Shown here in pieces: positions 1 to 4,759 of a stretch of DNA of 5,132 nt. The translations under genes were made by a program, and so were the position numbers. Positions within the stretch are counted from its first letter, which is position 1. Each line of letters starts with the position of its first letter. The DNA is from Limisphaerales bacterium (GTDB taxonomy: Bacteria > Verrucomicrobiota > Verrucomicrobiia > Limisphaerales > UBA11358). Location: NCBI GenBank assembly GCA_003455565.1, contig DMQW01000188.1, forward strand, positions 7,367 to 12,498. The letters run 5' to 3'. A model generated the notes under the pieces. That model was not told where the DNA came from. It made no database searches and saw only the letters and a list, made by a program, of their open reading frames with translations.

Positions 1-68
1 GTGAAGTAAGGGCAGCCTGCTGGAATAAGGAACAGATTCCACAGGCCAAGGGGACTTCACGGGCCAAG
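1..68. repeat. palindromic intergenic repeat, inverted copy of 3925-3986
   Basis: An imperfect palindrome with two nested stems. GTGAAGT (1-7) pairs with ACTTCAC (54-60), and CCTGCTGGAAT (16-26) pairs with ATTCCACAGG (36-45) with one bulged base. The reverse complement of the whole segment aligns with 3925-3986 at 58 of 63 aligned positions plus a 5-nt gap. The left outer arm is probably cut by the window edge, because the right copy has CCCG outside the GTGAAGT arm. It resembles REP/MITE-type dispersed elements; no transposase or REP-associated tyrosine transposase (RAYT) gene is in the window. The following bases to about 86 contain ACTCCACGGGG, possibly a decayed further arm. Confidence 0.75.
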
Positions 69-107
69 CGCACTCCACGGGGCGGGGAAAGTGGAAAATC
101 ATTGCCC

Positions 108-509
108 TTAAACGATTTCGTAATCAATCACATCCAGTTCCGGCACCTCGCAAAAATGTTTCAGGTTGCGTGTCAGGACAGGGCTTTTTCTTGCCACCGC
201 GCAGGCCGCAATCCACAAATCCGGGTAATCCGGCGCGCGACCCGCCCGCGCCATGACCACCCACAAGCGGCAGTAGGTATCCATCGTGGCCTGATCCAGC
301 GGCAACAAATGGAAACTCGCGTAAAATTCAGCCAGCGCCTCCAATGACACATCCTTGAACAAGGCCCCGCGCGAGAATTCCGCCTGGGTGATCCACGGCA
401 CCAATATCGCCGACTCGCCCACTTGGCCGATCAGATCGGCCAGCCGGCGCGGGGTTTTGCGATACCGCCACAAGTCAATCAGCACCGTCGTGTCCGCGAT
501 TACTTCCAT
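108..509 (-). CDS. vapC: VapC-like PIN-domain ribonuclease toxin (module 1)
   Basis: A 133-residue protein, typical length for a VapC toxin. PIN domains are Mg2+-dependent RNases that in VapBC modules cut tRNA or rRNA and stop translation until the cognate antitoxin binds. Visible features are the N-terminal strand with D6 (ADTTVLIDL), E44 in TQAEFSRG, and D97 in DYPDLWIAACA. The C-terminal TRNLKHF (113-119) matches the usual TRNxxDF motif, but H118 stands where the fourth acidic residue normally lies, so the metal site may be altered. The ATG start overlaps the end of the upstream antitoxin gene by 10 nt, and no clear Shine-Dalgarno precedes it, so translation is probably coupled. The stop TAA is at 108-110. 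Family assignment is confident; the RNA target cannot be read from sequence. Confidence 0.9.
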   Translation of the reverse strand: MEVIADTTVLIDLWRYRKTPRRLADLIGQVGESAILVPWITQAEFSRGALFKDVSLEALAEFYASFHLLPLDQATMDTYCRLWVVMARAGRAPDYPDLWIAACAVARKSPVLTRNLKHFCEVPELDVIDYEIV

Positions 510-730
510 GCGGGGTGGATTTTTTGCCGCGTGGCAGCCACCGCATTTTCCAAGGATTCAATTTCAAGCGCCGGCAAATCCGGCAGCGATTCCGCCGCCG
601 CCAAAGCCGCTCCCAGCGTGCCTTTGGGCGGAATCAACCGCTCAATCACCGCTGAAAACGTATCACCCCGATCGGTTTTCCACGAAGCCAGCCGCGTGTA
701 AGCCTTTTCCGAAACCGCGATGGTTTTCAT
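500..730 (-). CDS. vapB: VapB-type antitoxin (module 1)
   Basis: A 76-residue protein directly upstream of, and overlapping, the PIN toxin gene. The N-terminus MKTIAVSEKAYTRLASWK followed by GDTFSAVIERL (22-32) matches the pattern of the VAPB_antitox family (formerly DUF217; typically KTIxISEEAYERLK...GESFSxVI), an N-terminal DNA-binding and dimerisation segment. The C-terminal part (about 38-76) is Ala/Leu-rich and acidic and ends in HPAWK; in this family that region wraps around the toxin. The complex would neutralise VapC and repress its own promoter. The ATG (728-730) lacks a Shine-Dalgarno, and a -10-like hexamer lies within 10 nt of it, so the transcript may be leaderless. Family assignment is from motif resemblance only. 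Confidence 0.85.
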   Translation of the reverse strand: MKTIAVSEKAYTRLASWKTDRGDTFSAVIERLIPPKGTLGAALAAAESLPDLPALEIESLENAVAATRQKIHPAWK

Positions 731-732
731 GT

Positions 733-765
733 ATTATGTAAAACACAGAACACAGCCTGTGTCAA
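733..765 (-). promoter_or_regulatory. candidate promoter and operator of TA module 1
   Basis: Just upstream of the antitoxin start is a perfect 13-bp palindrome, ACACAG-C-CTGTGT (750-762), with a further direct ACACAG half-site at 743-748. On the minus strand a perfect TTGACA lies at 760-765, and -10-like hexamers are CATAAT (733-738) or TACATA (735-740). The spacers, 21 or 19 nt, are longer than the ideal 17, so the exact promoter is uncertain. A palindrome between or over promoter elements is what VapB autorepression would need; this function is inferred. Confidence 0.45.
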
Positions 766-787
766 ACAGAGAGTTGCCTTGTTAAAT

Positions 788-880
788 CAGAAATCAGGAG
801 AGCAGAAACTTAAAACCAAACGCTGATATGCTGAAACCTGAAACGCTGAAATCGGAGACCAGACATCAGAGGTCGGATTT
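788..880. repeat. degenerate 7-nt tandem repeat tract
   Basis: On the plus strand the tract reads as about 13 consecutive units of 6-8 nt, mostly 7, with consensus CNGANNN. Examples are CAGAAAT (788), CAGAAAC (803), CTGAAAC (831), CTGAAAT (846), CGGAGAC (853), CAGACAT (860), CAGAGGT (867) and CGGATTT (874). It fills most of the gap between module 1 and the transferase gene. The same unit logic recurs at 3882-3924, 4047-4067 and 5051-5120. No coding frame is supported here. Confidence 0.6.
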
Positions 881-910
881 GATAACCACGAAACACACCA
901 AATACCTTGC

Positions 911-946
911 ACCGCAGCGGCGCGGACGGAGTGACGCGCTCTGTCC
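911..946. other. GC-rich hairpin just past the transferase stop
   Basis: GGACGGAG (924-931) and CTCTGTCC (939-946) form a stem with one non-Watson-Crick position and a 7-nt loop, ending 9 nt beyond the stop codon of the minus-strand transferase gene. A small ACCGCAGCGG stem (911-920) follows. The position suits a transcript end or 3' stabilising hairpin, but there is no T-tract on the minus strand, so I do not call it an intrinsic terminator. It may be another dispersed intergenic element. Confidence 0.35.
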
Positions 947-955
947 CACTACGCT

Positions 956-2935
956 TCAGTAGGCGTTCTTTTGCCGGAGGAAGGTCATCATCATGATGCG
1001 GAAATCCAGACCGGGACTCCAGTTTTCGACATACCAAATATCGTAGTGAATGCGCTCCTCCAGACTGGTGTTGCCGCGCCAGCCGTGGACTTGCGCCCAG
1101 CCGGTCATGCCCGGCAGACAGGTGTGGCGCGCATGATAATGCGGAATCTGATGCTTGAAATGCGCAATCAATTCCGGCCGCTCCGGGCGCGGGCCGACCA
1201 GGCTCATGTCGCCTTTCAAAACGTTCCAGAACTGCGGGACTTCATCAATGTTCCATTTGCGCATGAACGCGCCGACTTGCAGCCGGCGCGGATCGTTTTC
1301 CTTGGCCCACTGCGCGCCCGCTTCCTCGGCATCCATCCCCATGCTGCGAATCTTGAGCATCTGGAAGTTACGCCCGTTTCTGCCCGTGCGTTCCTGCCGG
1401 TAGAATATCCGGCCGGGCGATTCCCGATAGACCAGTATTCCAAACAGGGCAATCAGCGGAATGGAAATAATCAACCCGACCGTCGCGCCGATGATGTCAA
1501 TGACCCGTTTGAACAGGCGGCTTAAAATGTGGTTCAACGGCAGTTCGCCCACGCCCAGAACGGGAATCCCGCTGATCGTTTCCAACCGCAGGCCGGAAGC
1601 CAGGATTTGAAAGTAAGAAGGAATGACTTTAAACTGCGCAAATTCCATTTCACACAGATTCACCAGCCCGATAATCTCGCCCATGCCCAAATGCAGGTCC
1701 GCCAGGATGACGATGTCCGCGCGGCGTTGTTCCAGCAGCGTGGGCAGATGGTGGTAATCGCCCAAAACCGGAATCCCCGGCGGCGGTTGACGATGCAGCC
1801 GGCCTTGCGGCGACGGGAGACAGCCGATGATTTCGTAAGGATGGTTATGGTCGTTGCGGATTTCCATTTCCAGTTGTTCGGCTTCCTTGCCCCAGCCGAT
1901 GAACAAAACCCGCTGCCGCAAATTGACCGCAAAAATTTCCCAGCGCGCTATTTTAAAAAAAATCAGCCGCCAGACCAGCATGGCACCCAGCACGCAGACG
2001 AAGGAACTCCCCATGAACAAACGAGAAATAGATGGATCGAACTTGAGAATCAAACTCACGGCCAGATAGGCAAACAGCCAGAAGACCGTGCCCTGAACGA
2101 CCACCCGCGCGGTGCGCAGATAACGCATGAAACAGTGCTGGCGGTAAAGCCGCAGATAACCCAACGTTACCAGCAGAAAAACCGTTCCCATCACCAGCAG
2201 CTTGAAGTAATCAAAAAGCGCCGGCACCGTCTTGACATCCACGGTGAACGGAATCAAACCGGAATTGAACCGCACCCAAAAACCGAGACATAACGCGGCG
2301 AAAATCACCAGGGCATCGCCCAACCACGCCATCGTCAGAACAAACTCGGCGCTCGGCTGCCAGCGGAATTTTTTCGCGGCGGGCGCGGCGGGAGGCGGGC
2401 AGGTTTTCTTTCCGGTTGAATTCAAAACTGTGGATTTTCCATTCATGAAAAGTGTGGCGACGCTCAATTTCCGGCGACTGTCTTGCGCGCCGGTGTGCCT
2501 TTCCGCATCCGGCTTGAATTTCAGAACAGCCTCGAACAATCCCCACGCCGCCAGCAAGCCCGCCCAACTCCAAAAAATATCTCCCAGGTCCGCAAAGCGC
2601 GTGGGAATCCACAACTGAATGACTTCCAACAATGCGGCGACCACGGCCAGAGACGCAATTACACAGGCGCGCTGGAGGATACCCGGAGTAATCATGAGAA
2701 ACGGCACGGCCAAGATTGCATAAGCAGGGAAATTGCGAAACACCCCGTGACGGTCCGCCCAATGGGAAACAAAATGCGGCAACCACCAGACCGTCGTCAA
2801 TGCGGGGGACGAGCGGACGGAAAGGAAAATCGCCAGGGCCACGCCAATCACCCCCACCAGGAGCATGGCTTTTACCAGCCATTTCTCACTGCGAACGAAA
2901 CGCAGAACCGACGGCATTTTCAGCGCCCATTTCAT
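956..2935 (-). CDS. VanZ-like domain fused to polyprenyl-phosphate sugar-1-phosphate transferase
   Basis: A 659-residue membrane protein that probably moves a sugar-1-phosphate from a nucleotide sugar to undecaprenyl phosphate, the first step of exopolysaccharide or capsule assembly. Residues 22-136 look VanZ-like: several membrane segments, then ALLEVIQLWIPTRFADLGDI, close to the VanZ pattern (lleflQlfiPgRxxDlgDi). A Pro/Ala/Lys linker (about 140-195) follows. Residues 200-328 hold about four membrane helices, with a Rossmann-type CoA_binding_3-like domain at 342-440 (VLFIGWGKEAEQL). The bacterial sugar transferase domain spans 472-655, with a membrane hairpin (478-503), RTGRNGRNFQMLKIRSM (516-532) and DEVPQFWNVLKGDMSLVGPRP, including the catalytic-type D564-E565 pair. 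The transferase part alone has the family's usual size; the VanZ part is extra. M164 could start a transferase alone, but has no Shine-Dalgarno. The preferred sugar is not predictable. Confidence 0.92.
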   Translation of the reverse strand: MKWALKMPSVLRFVRSEKWLVKAMLLVGVIGVALAIFLSVRSSPALTTVWWLPHFVSHWADRHGVFRNFPAYAILAVPFLMITPGILQRACVIASLAVVAALLEVIQLWIPTRFADLGDIFWSWAGLLAAWGLFEAVLKFKPDAERHTGAQDSRRKLSVATLFMNGKSTVLNSTGKKTCPPPAAPAAKKFRWQPSAEFVLTMAWLGDALVIFAALCLGFWVRFNSGLIPFTVDVKTVPALFDYFKLLVMGTVFLLVTLGYLRLYRQHCFMRYLRTARVVVQGTVFWLFAYLAVSLILKFDPSISRLFMGSSFVCVLGAMLVWRLIFFKIARWEIFAVNLRQRVLFIGWGKEAEQLEMEIRNDHNHPYEIIGCLPSPQGRLHRQPPPGIPVLGDYHHLPTLLEQRRADIVILADLHLGMGEIIGLVNLCEMEFAQFKVIPSYFQILASGLRLETISGIPVLGVGELPLNHILSRLFKRVIDIIGATVGLIISIPLIALFGILVYRESPGRIFYRQERTGRNGRNFQMLKIRSMGMDAEEAGAQWAKENDPRRLQVGAFMRKWNIDEVPQFWNVLKGDMSLVGPRPERPELIAHFKHQIPHYHARHTCLPGMTGWAQVHGWRGNTSLEERIHYDIWYVENWSPGLDFRIMMMTFLRQKNAY

Positions 2936-2968
2936 ATTGGTGAGGATTGCCGATCTTCCTGACGCCTG

Positions 2969-2997
2969 ATTAAACGATTCTTCCGACCGGTTGGCAA
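2969..2997 (-). promoter_or_regulatory. sigma70-like promoter of the transferase gene
   Basis: On the minus strand TTGCCA (2992-2997, 5 of 6 matches to TTGACA) is followed after exactly 17 nt by TTTAAT (2969-2974, 5 of 6 matches to TATAAT). Transcription would start near 2962, leaving a leader of about 27 nt before the ATG at 2933-2935. No Shine-Dalgarno is seen next to that ATG. This suggests the gene is transcribed independently of TA module 2. Confidence 0.55.
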
Positions 2998-3043
2998 CGT
3001 TTTTTTATGTTAACCAAAGCGCCGGGGTAGTGACTCAATTTGA

Positions 3044-3097
3044 CTGTAGCGGCGGTCTGTGACCGCCGAAAACGGCGCTCATAGAGCGCCGCTACAG
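3044..3097. repeat. three-way-junction palindrome (two hairpins inside an outer stem)
   Basis: An outer stem CTGTAGC (3044-3050) / GCTACAG (3091-3097) encloses two perfect 7-bp hairpins with 3-nt loops: GGCGGTC-TGT-GACCGCC (3051-3067) and GGCGCTC-ATA-GAGCGCC (3074-3090), joined by GAAAAC. Alternatively the outer stem extends to 11 perfect base pairs (3044-3054 with 3087-3097) at the cost of the inner hairpins. It sits between the module 2 toxin stop (3118) and the transferase promoter. It resembles dispersed intergenic palindromes I associate with Verrucomicrobiota; as RNA it could also act as a 3' end for module 2. Confidence 0.8.
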
Positions 3098-3117
3098 CGA
3101 AAAAGTTTGAACCATGC

Positions 3118-3510
3118 TTAAGGCTTCAACAAATTGATTTTCCCTTGCAACCGGTCAAAATCCCCGTCCAGACAAAGCAGAGAATCTCCCCGCGCCATGA
3201 CCGTGGCGGCAATGGCGGCGTCAAAGAATCCCATTGTCTGCCCGGCTTTGCGCAATTCTGAAATCAACAAGGCCAGTTGCGCGGCGTCTTCTTCATCAAA
3301 CAAATCCACCAGCAGTTTGAATTTGTTCTCGTAGAGGCTCCGGGCGCGTTCCCGCAAAGGCGCCGACTTGGGGAGGTGTGCGCCCACCAAAAACTCCGCC
3401 GCCGCATGGACGGGAATGTAAAAAATTCCCTCGTTATCCGGCAGCAGGTGTTCAAAGTCGCCGGCTTTTTCCGCGTGGATCAGGACGCTGGTGTCAATGG
3501 CCACCGGCAT
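3118..3510 (-). CDS. vapC: VapC-like PIN-domain ribonuclease toxin (module 2)
   Basis: A 130-residue PIN-domain protein, a predicted Mg2+-dependent RNase toxin. Acidic residues are at the expected places: D6 (VAIDTSVLIHAE), E39 (AAEFLVG), D97 (GFFDAAIAATVMARG) and D115/D117 (LCLDGDFDRL), so the active site looks intact. I chose the ATG at 3508-3510. An in-frame TTG two codons upstream (3514-3516) would add two residues, but ATG puts the conserved strand at the usual distance from the N-terminus. With ATG the gene overlaps the end of the upstream antitoxin gene by 17 nt, consistent with coupled translation. It lies 21 bp from the three-way-junction palindrome. It shares little beyond PIN motifs with the other two toxins in this window. 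Confidence 0.9.
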   Translation of the reverse strand: MPVAIDTSVLIHAEKAGDFEHLLPDNEGIFYIPVHAAAEFLVGAHLPKSAPLRERARSLYENKFKLLVDLFDEEDAAQLALLISELRKAGQTMGFFDAAIAATVMARGDSLLCLDGDFDRLQGKINLLKP

Positions 3511-3745
3511 ATCCAAAAACCTGGTTTGCCTGCTTCATGGCAGCGGTTAAATCGGCCTGCTCCTTGGTGGAAAAACGCACCGACTCCAAAATCTCCAAAA
3601 GTTCAGACTTGGATACCCCGGCTTTGCGTCGCAGTTCCACCTTGATTTTTCCATGGCGGCGGATGTCGGCCTTTTCGTGGCGTTCAACCACGCGATCAAT
3701 GACCCCGTTGCTGTCGGTGGCCATCTGGGTGGCGGTGACAATCAT
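3494..3745 (-). CDS. Phd/YefM-like antitoxin (module 2)
   Basis: An 83-residue protein preceding and overlapping the module 2 PIN toxin gene. The N-terminus MIVTATQMATDSNGVIDRVV followed by ADIRRHGKIKVELRRK (26-41) has the Phd/YefM layout: a short strand, a helix, then an 'xIxRHGKxxxxL' hairpin that in the family forms the DNA-binding dimer. The C-terminal half (44-83) is charged and helical-looking and is where Phd-type antitoxins bind the toxin. Expected roles are neutralisation of the PIN toxin and autorepression; an inverted repeat sits immediately upstream. The ATG at 3743-3745 has no Shine-Dalgarno, and the predicted transcription start falls at about that position, so the mRNA may be leaderless. 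Phd-like antitoxins paired with PIN toxins are known. Confidence 0.82.
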   Translation of the reverse strand: MIVTATQMATDSNGVIDRVVERHEKADIRRHGKIKVELRRKAGVSKSELLEILESVRFSTKEQADLTAAMKQANQVFGYAGGH

Positions 3746-3751
3746 GTCTGC

Positions 3752-3779
3752 AAAATACCTAAAATTAGTATTTTATCAA
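3752..3779 (-). promoter_or_regulatory. promoter and inverted-repeat operator of TA module 2
   Basis: On the minus strand TTGATA (3774-3779) and TATTTT (3752-3757) are separated by 16 nt, a reasonable sigma70-like promoter 7 nt from the antitoxin ATG. A perfect 7-bp inverted repeat, AAAATAC (3752-3758) / GTATTTT (3768-3774) with a 9-nt spacer, covers the -10 element and touches the -35 element. That is where an autorepressing Phd-type antitoxin would be expected to bind. Function is inferred. Confidence 0.5.
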
Positions 3780-3814
3780 GGAAGTTTAATCTTGAAACGG
3801 CAGTCAGGGGACTT

Positions 3815-3841
3815 GAATTACGCGAATTACGCGAAGTTCGT
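3815..3841. repeat. 9-nt tandem repeat (three units)
   Basis: GAATTACGC is perfectly repeated at 3815-3823 and 3824-3832, followed by a degenerate third unit GAAGTTCGT (3833-3841). It lies in the gene-free stretch upstream of module 2. No function is evident. Confidence 0.6.
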
Positions 3842-3853
3842 TCAAAGCCGCGT

Positions 3854-3879
3854 AGCAGCCGAGGTAACGAGGCTCTGCT
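3854..3879. repeat. short imperfect hairpin
   Basis: AGCAGCC (3854-3860) can pair with GGCTCTGCT (3871-3879) with a 2-nt bulge and a 10-nt loop. It sits between the 9-nt tandem repeat and the 7-nt repeat tract. Probably part of the dispersed intergenic repeat population; no coding frame is supported. Confidence 0.35.
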
Positions 3880-3881
3880 CA

Positions 3882-3924
3882 ATTTCTGATTTCAAATTTC
3901 AACATTTCAATTTTCAGCATTTCC
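3882..3924. repeat. 7-nt repeat tract (ATTTCAA type)
   Basis: Plus-strand units are ATTTCTG (3882), ATTTCAA (3889), ATTTCAAC (3896), ATTTCAA (3904) and TTTTCAGC (3911), ending in ATTTCC (3919-3924). On the minus strand they read as TTGAAAT/CTGAAAA, the same unit logic as the tract at 788-880. It runs directly into the palindrome at 3925. A shorter copy (GTTTCAG, TTTTCAG, TATTTCC) at 4047-4067 runs into the third palindrome. Confidence 0.6.
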
Positions 3925-3990
3925 TTGACCCGTGAAGTCTGCCTGGCCTGTGGAATCTGTTCCGTATTCCAGCAGGCTTACTTCACCGGG
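3925..3990. repeat. palindromic repeat unit A, inverted copy of the left-edge repeat
   Basis: Outer arms CCCGTGAAGT (3929-3938) and ACTTCACCGGG (3980-3990) pair with one bulged base. Inner arms GCCTGTGGAAT (3946-3956) and ATTCCAGCAGGC (3966-3977) pair with one bulge around a 9-nt loop. The segment matches the reverse complement of 1-68. It is the longest of three tandem units sharing the same outer arms. Confidence 0.78.
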
Positions 3991-3994
3991 CCTT

Positions 3995-4043
3995 GGCCCG
4001 TGAAGTCTCCGGTTTATTACTTCACTGGGCTACTTCACCGGGC
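3995..4043. repeat. palindromic repeat unit B plus an extra right arm
   Basis: GCCCGTGAAGT (3996-4006) pairs with ACTTCACTGGGC (4019-4030) around a 12-nt loop, and an additional right arm TACTTCACCGGGC follows at 4031-4043. The left arm can instead pair with unit A's right arm (3980-3992 with 3995-4006, 2-nt loop, one bulge), so two mutually exclusive folds are possible. Confidence 0.72.
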
Positions 4044-4070
4044 AGCGTTTCAGTTTTCAGTATTTCCTTG

Positions 4071-4104
4071 GCCCGTGAAGTGCCCCCCAATTACTTCACC
4101 GGGC
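4071..4104. repeat. palindromic repeat unit C
   Basis: GCCCGTGAAGT (4071-4081) pairs with ACTTCACCGGGC (4093-4104) around an 11-nt loop, with one bulged base. The 35 nt that include the preceding 7-nt tract and the left arm (4047-4081) match 3904-3938 at 31 of 35 positions, so tract and palindrome appear to be one repeating module. Confidence 0.72.
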
Positions 4105-4261
4105 AGGTTTCAGCATTTAAGAGAAGTCTTCCGGCGTTTTGGTTGCCCAATCTTGCAACGAAGTCCGAAAGTTAAAACGAAACTTGAAACCCAGATCGGA
4201 AAGCCGCTGCGTCACCAAAGCGCATGGCGCAGAGCGGGAAAAATGATTCGGCCAGCGCCAT
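4105..4261. other. gene-free spacer downstream of module 3 toxin
   Basis: About 157 bp between palindrome unit C and the stop of the module 3 PIN gene. A short extension of the 7-nt tract (TTTCAGCATTT) lies at its left end. A minus-strand frame runs from inside the PIN gene to a stop at 4117, but it overlaps that gene and has no recognisable domain. I see no supported gene, terminator or RNA here. Confidence 0.4.
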
Positions 4262-4759
4262 TCACCGGACGTCATCCGGACGGAACAACGTAAAGCCGGG
4301 AATGTCTGCAAATTGCGGATCAGCCGTCGCCAATAGTTTGATGTCCTGCCGAATACCGATGGCCAGTTGCAAAGAATCGTTGGTCAAAAGGCCGTGCGTC
4401 TGTTGCAGTCCGAGCGCGGTCAAAAAGTCGTTGCCGTCACAAATCTCCACGGCCATGTCTCCGGCCAGCAAATCTTCCATTTCCAATTTGTAGGCGGTCA
4501 ACTGCCGGACGATCGGCGGATTTTGCGCCAGCGCTTTGGCCGGATTGGACGCCGACCAACCACGGCTTTGCGCTTCCTGCATCATGCGCCGATGACAAAA
4601 TTCAGCCAGCGCAATGGTCGTCAACACGCCGATGACTTCACCCTCCGCGCAGCGGGCCAGCAGCCGGCAGCATTGGGCCGACATGCCGCGCCGGGCGTAG
4701 ATGAGAATGTTGGCGTCAATGAGAATCCGCGCGCCGGCGGGAACATCATCCAAATTCAT
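4262..4759 (-). CDS. PIN-domain ribonuclease toxin (module 3)
   Basis: A 165-residue PIN-domain protein, somewhat longer than the other two toxins because of an N-terminal extension of about 10 residues and a longer middle (about 60-100). Four acidic residues are in the expected order: D15 (ILIDANILIYA), E53 (ALAEFCHRR), D128 (LLTNDSLQLAIG) and D147 (LATADPQF). The ending ADIPGFTLFRPDD resembles the 'DxxFxxIPGxxxxxP' tail of the PIN subgroup that has a 'LLTND' motif. It is predicted to be an Mg2+-dependent RNase that blocks translation when unopposed. Its ATG overlaps the upstream gene's TGA as ATGA (4 nt), a classic coupling arrangement. The active site looks complete; the RNA target is unknown. 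Confidence 0.88.
   Translation of the reverse strand: MNLDDVPAGARILIDANILIYARRGMSAQCCRLLARCAEGEVIGVLTTIALAEFCHRRMMQEAQSRGWSASNPAKALAQNPPIVRQLTAYKLEMEDLLAGDMAVEICDGNDFLTALGLQQTHGLLTNDSLQLAIGIRQDIKLLATADPQFADIPGFTLFRPDDVR

Noticed and set aside
924..946. Intrinsic terminator of the transferase gene
   Set aside because: The stem has a mismatch and is not followed by a T-rich run on the minus strand.
971..2293. Long plus-strand frames (184 and 254 residues) opposite the transferase gene
   Set aside because: They are antisense to a gene with clear domains, have Arg/His/Gln-rich low-sense composition and no recognisable motif.
2211..2882. 223-residue minus-strand frame overlapping the VanZ part
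   Set aside because: It is a shifted frame of the VanZ-transferase gene, rich in Gly/Arg with no membrane pattern; the main frame carries the VanZ signature.
3378..3935. 185-residue plus-strand frame across module 2 and its upstream region
   Set aside because: Mostly antisense to two supported TA genes and continues through promoter and repeat DNA.
3925..3990. Integron attC site, since TA modules are common in integron cassettes
   Set aside because: The palindrome ends lack the GTTRRRY / RYYYAAC core pair, no integrase is present, and the genes are not separated by one such site each.
1..3990. Composite transposon bounded by the inverted repeats
   Set aside because: There is no transposase or remnant in the window, and the repeats are themselves palindromic with tandem relatives next to the right copy, which fits a dispersed REP-like family better.
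3925..4104. CRISPR array
   Set aside because: The repeated parts are palindromic arms with loops of differing length, not direct repeats separated by uniform unique spacers, and there is no cas gene.
4117..4311. 64-residue minus-strand frame running past the module 3 toxin stop
   Set aside because: It overlaps the PIN gene in another frame, has no domain I recognise, and has no paired partner or start signal.
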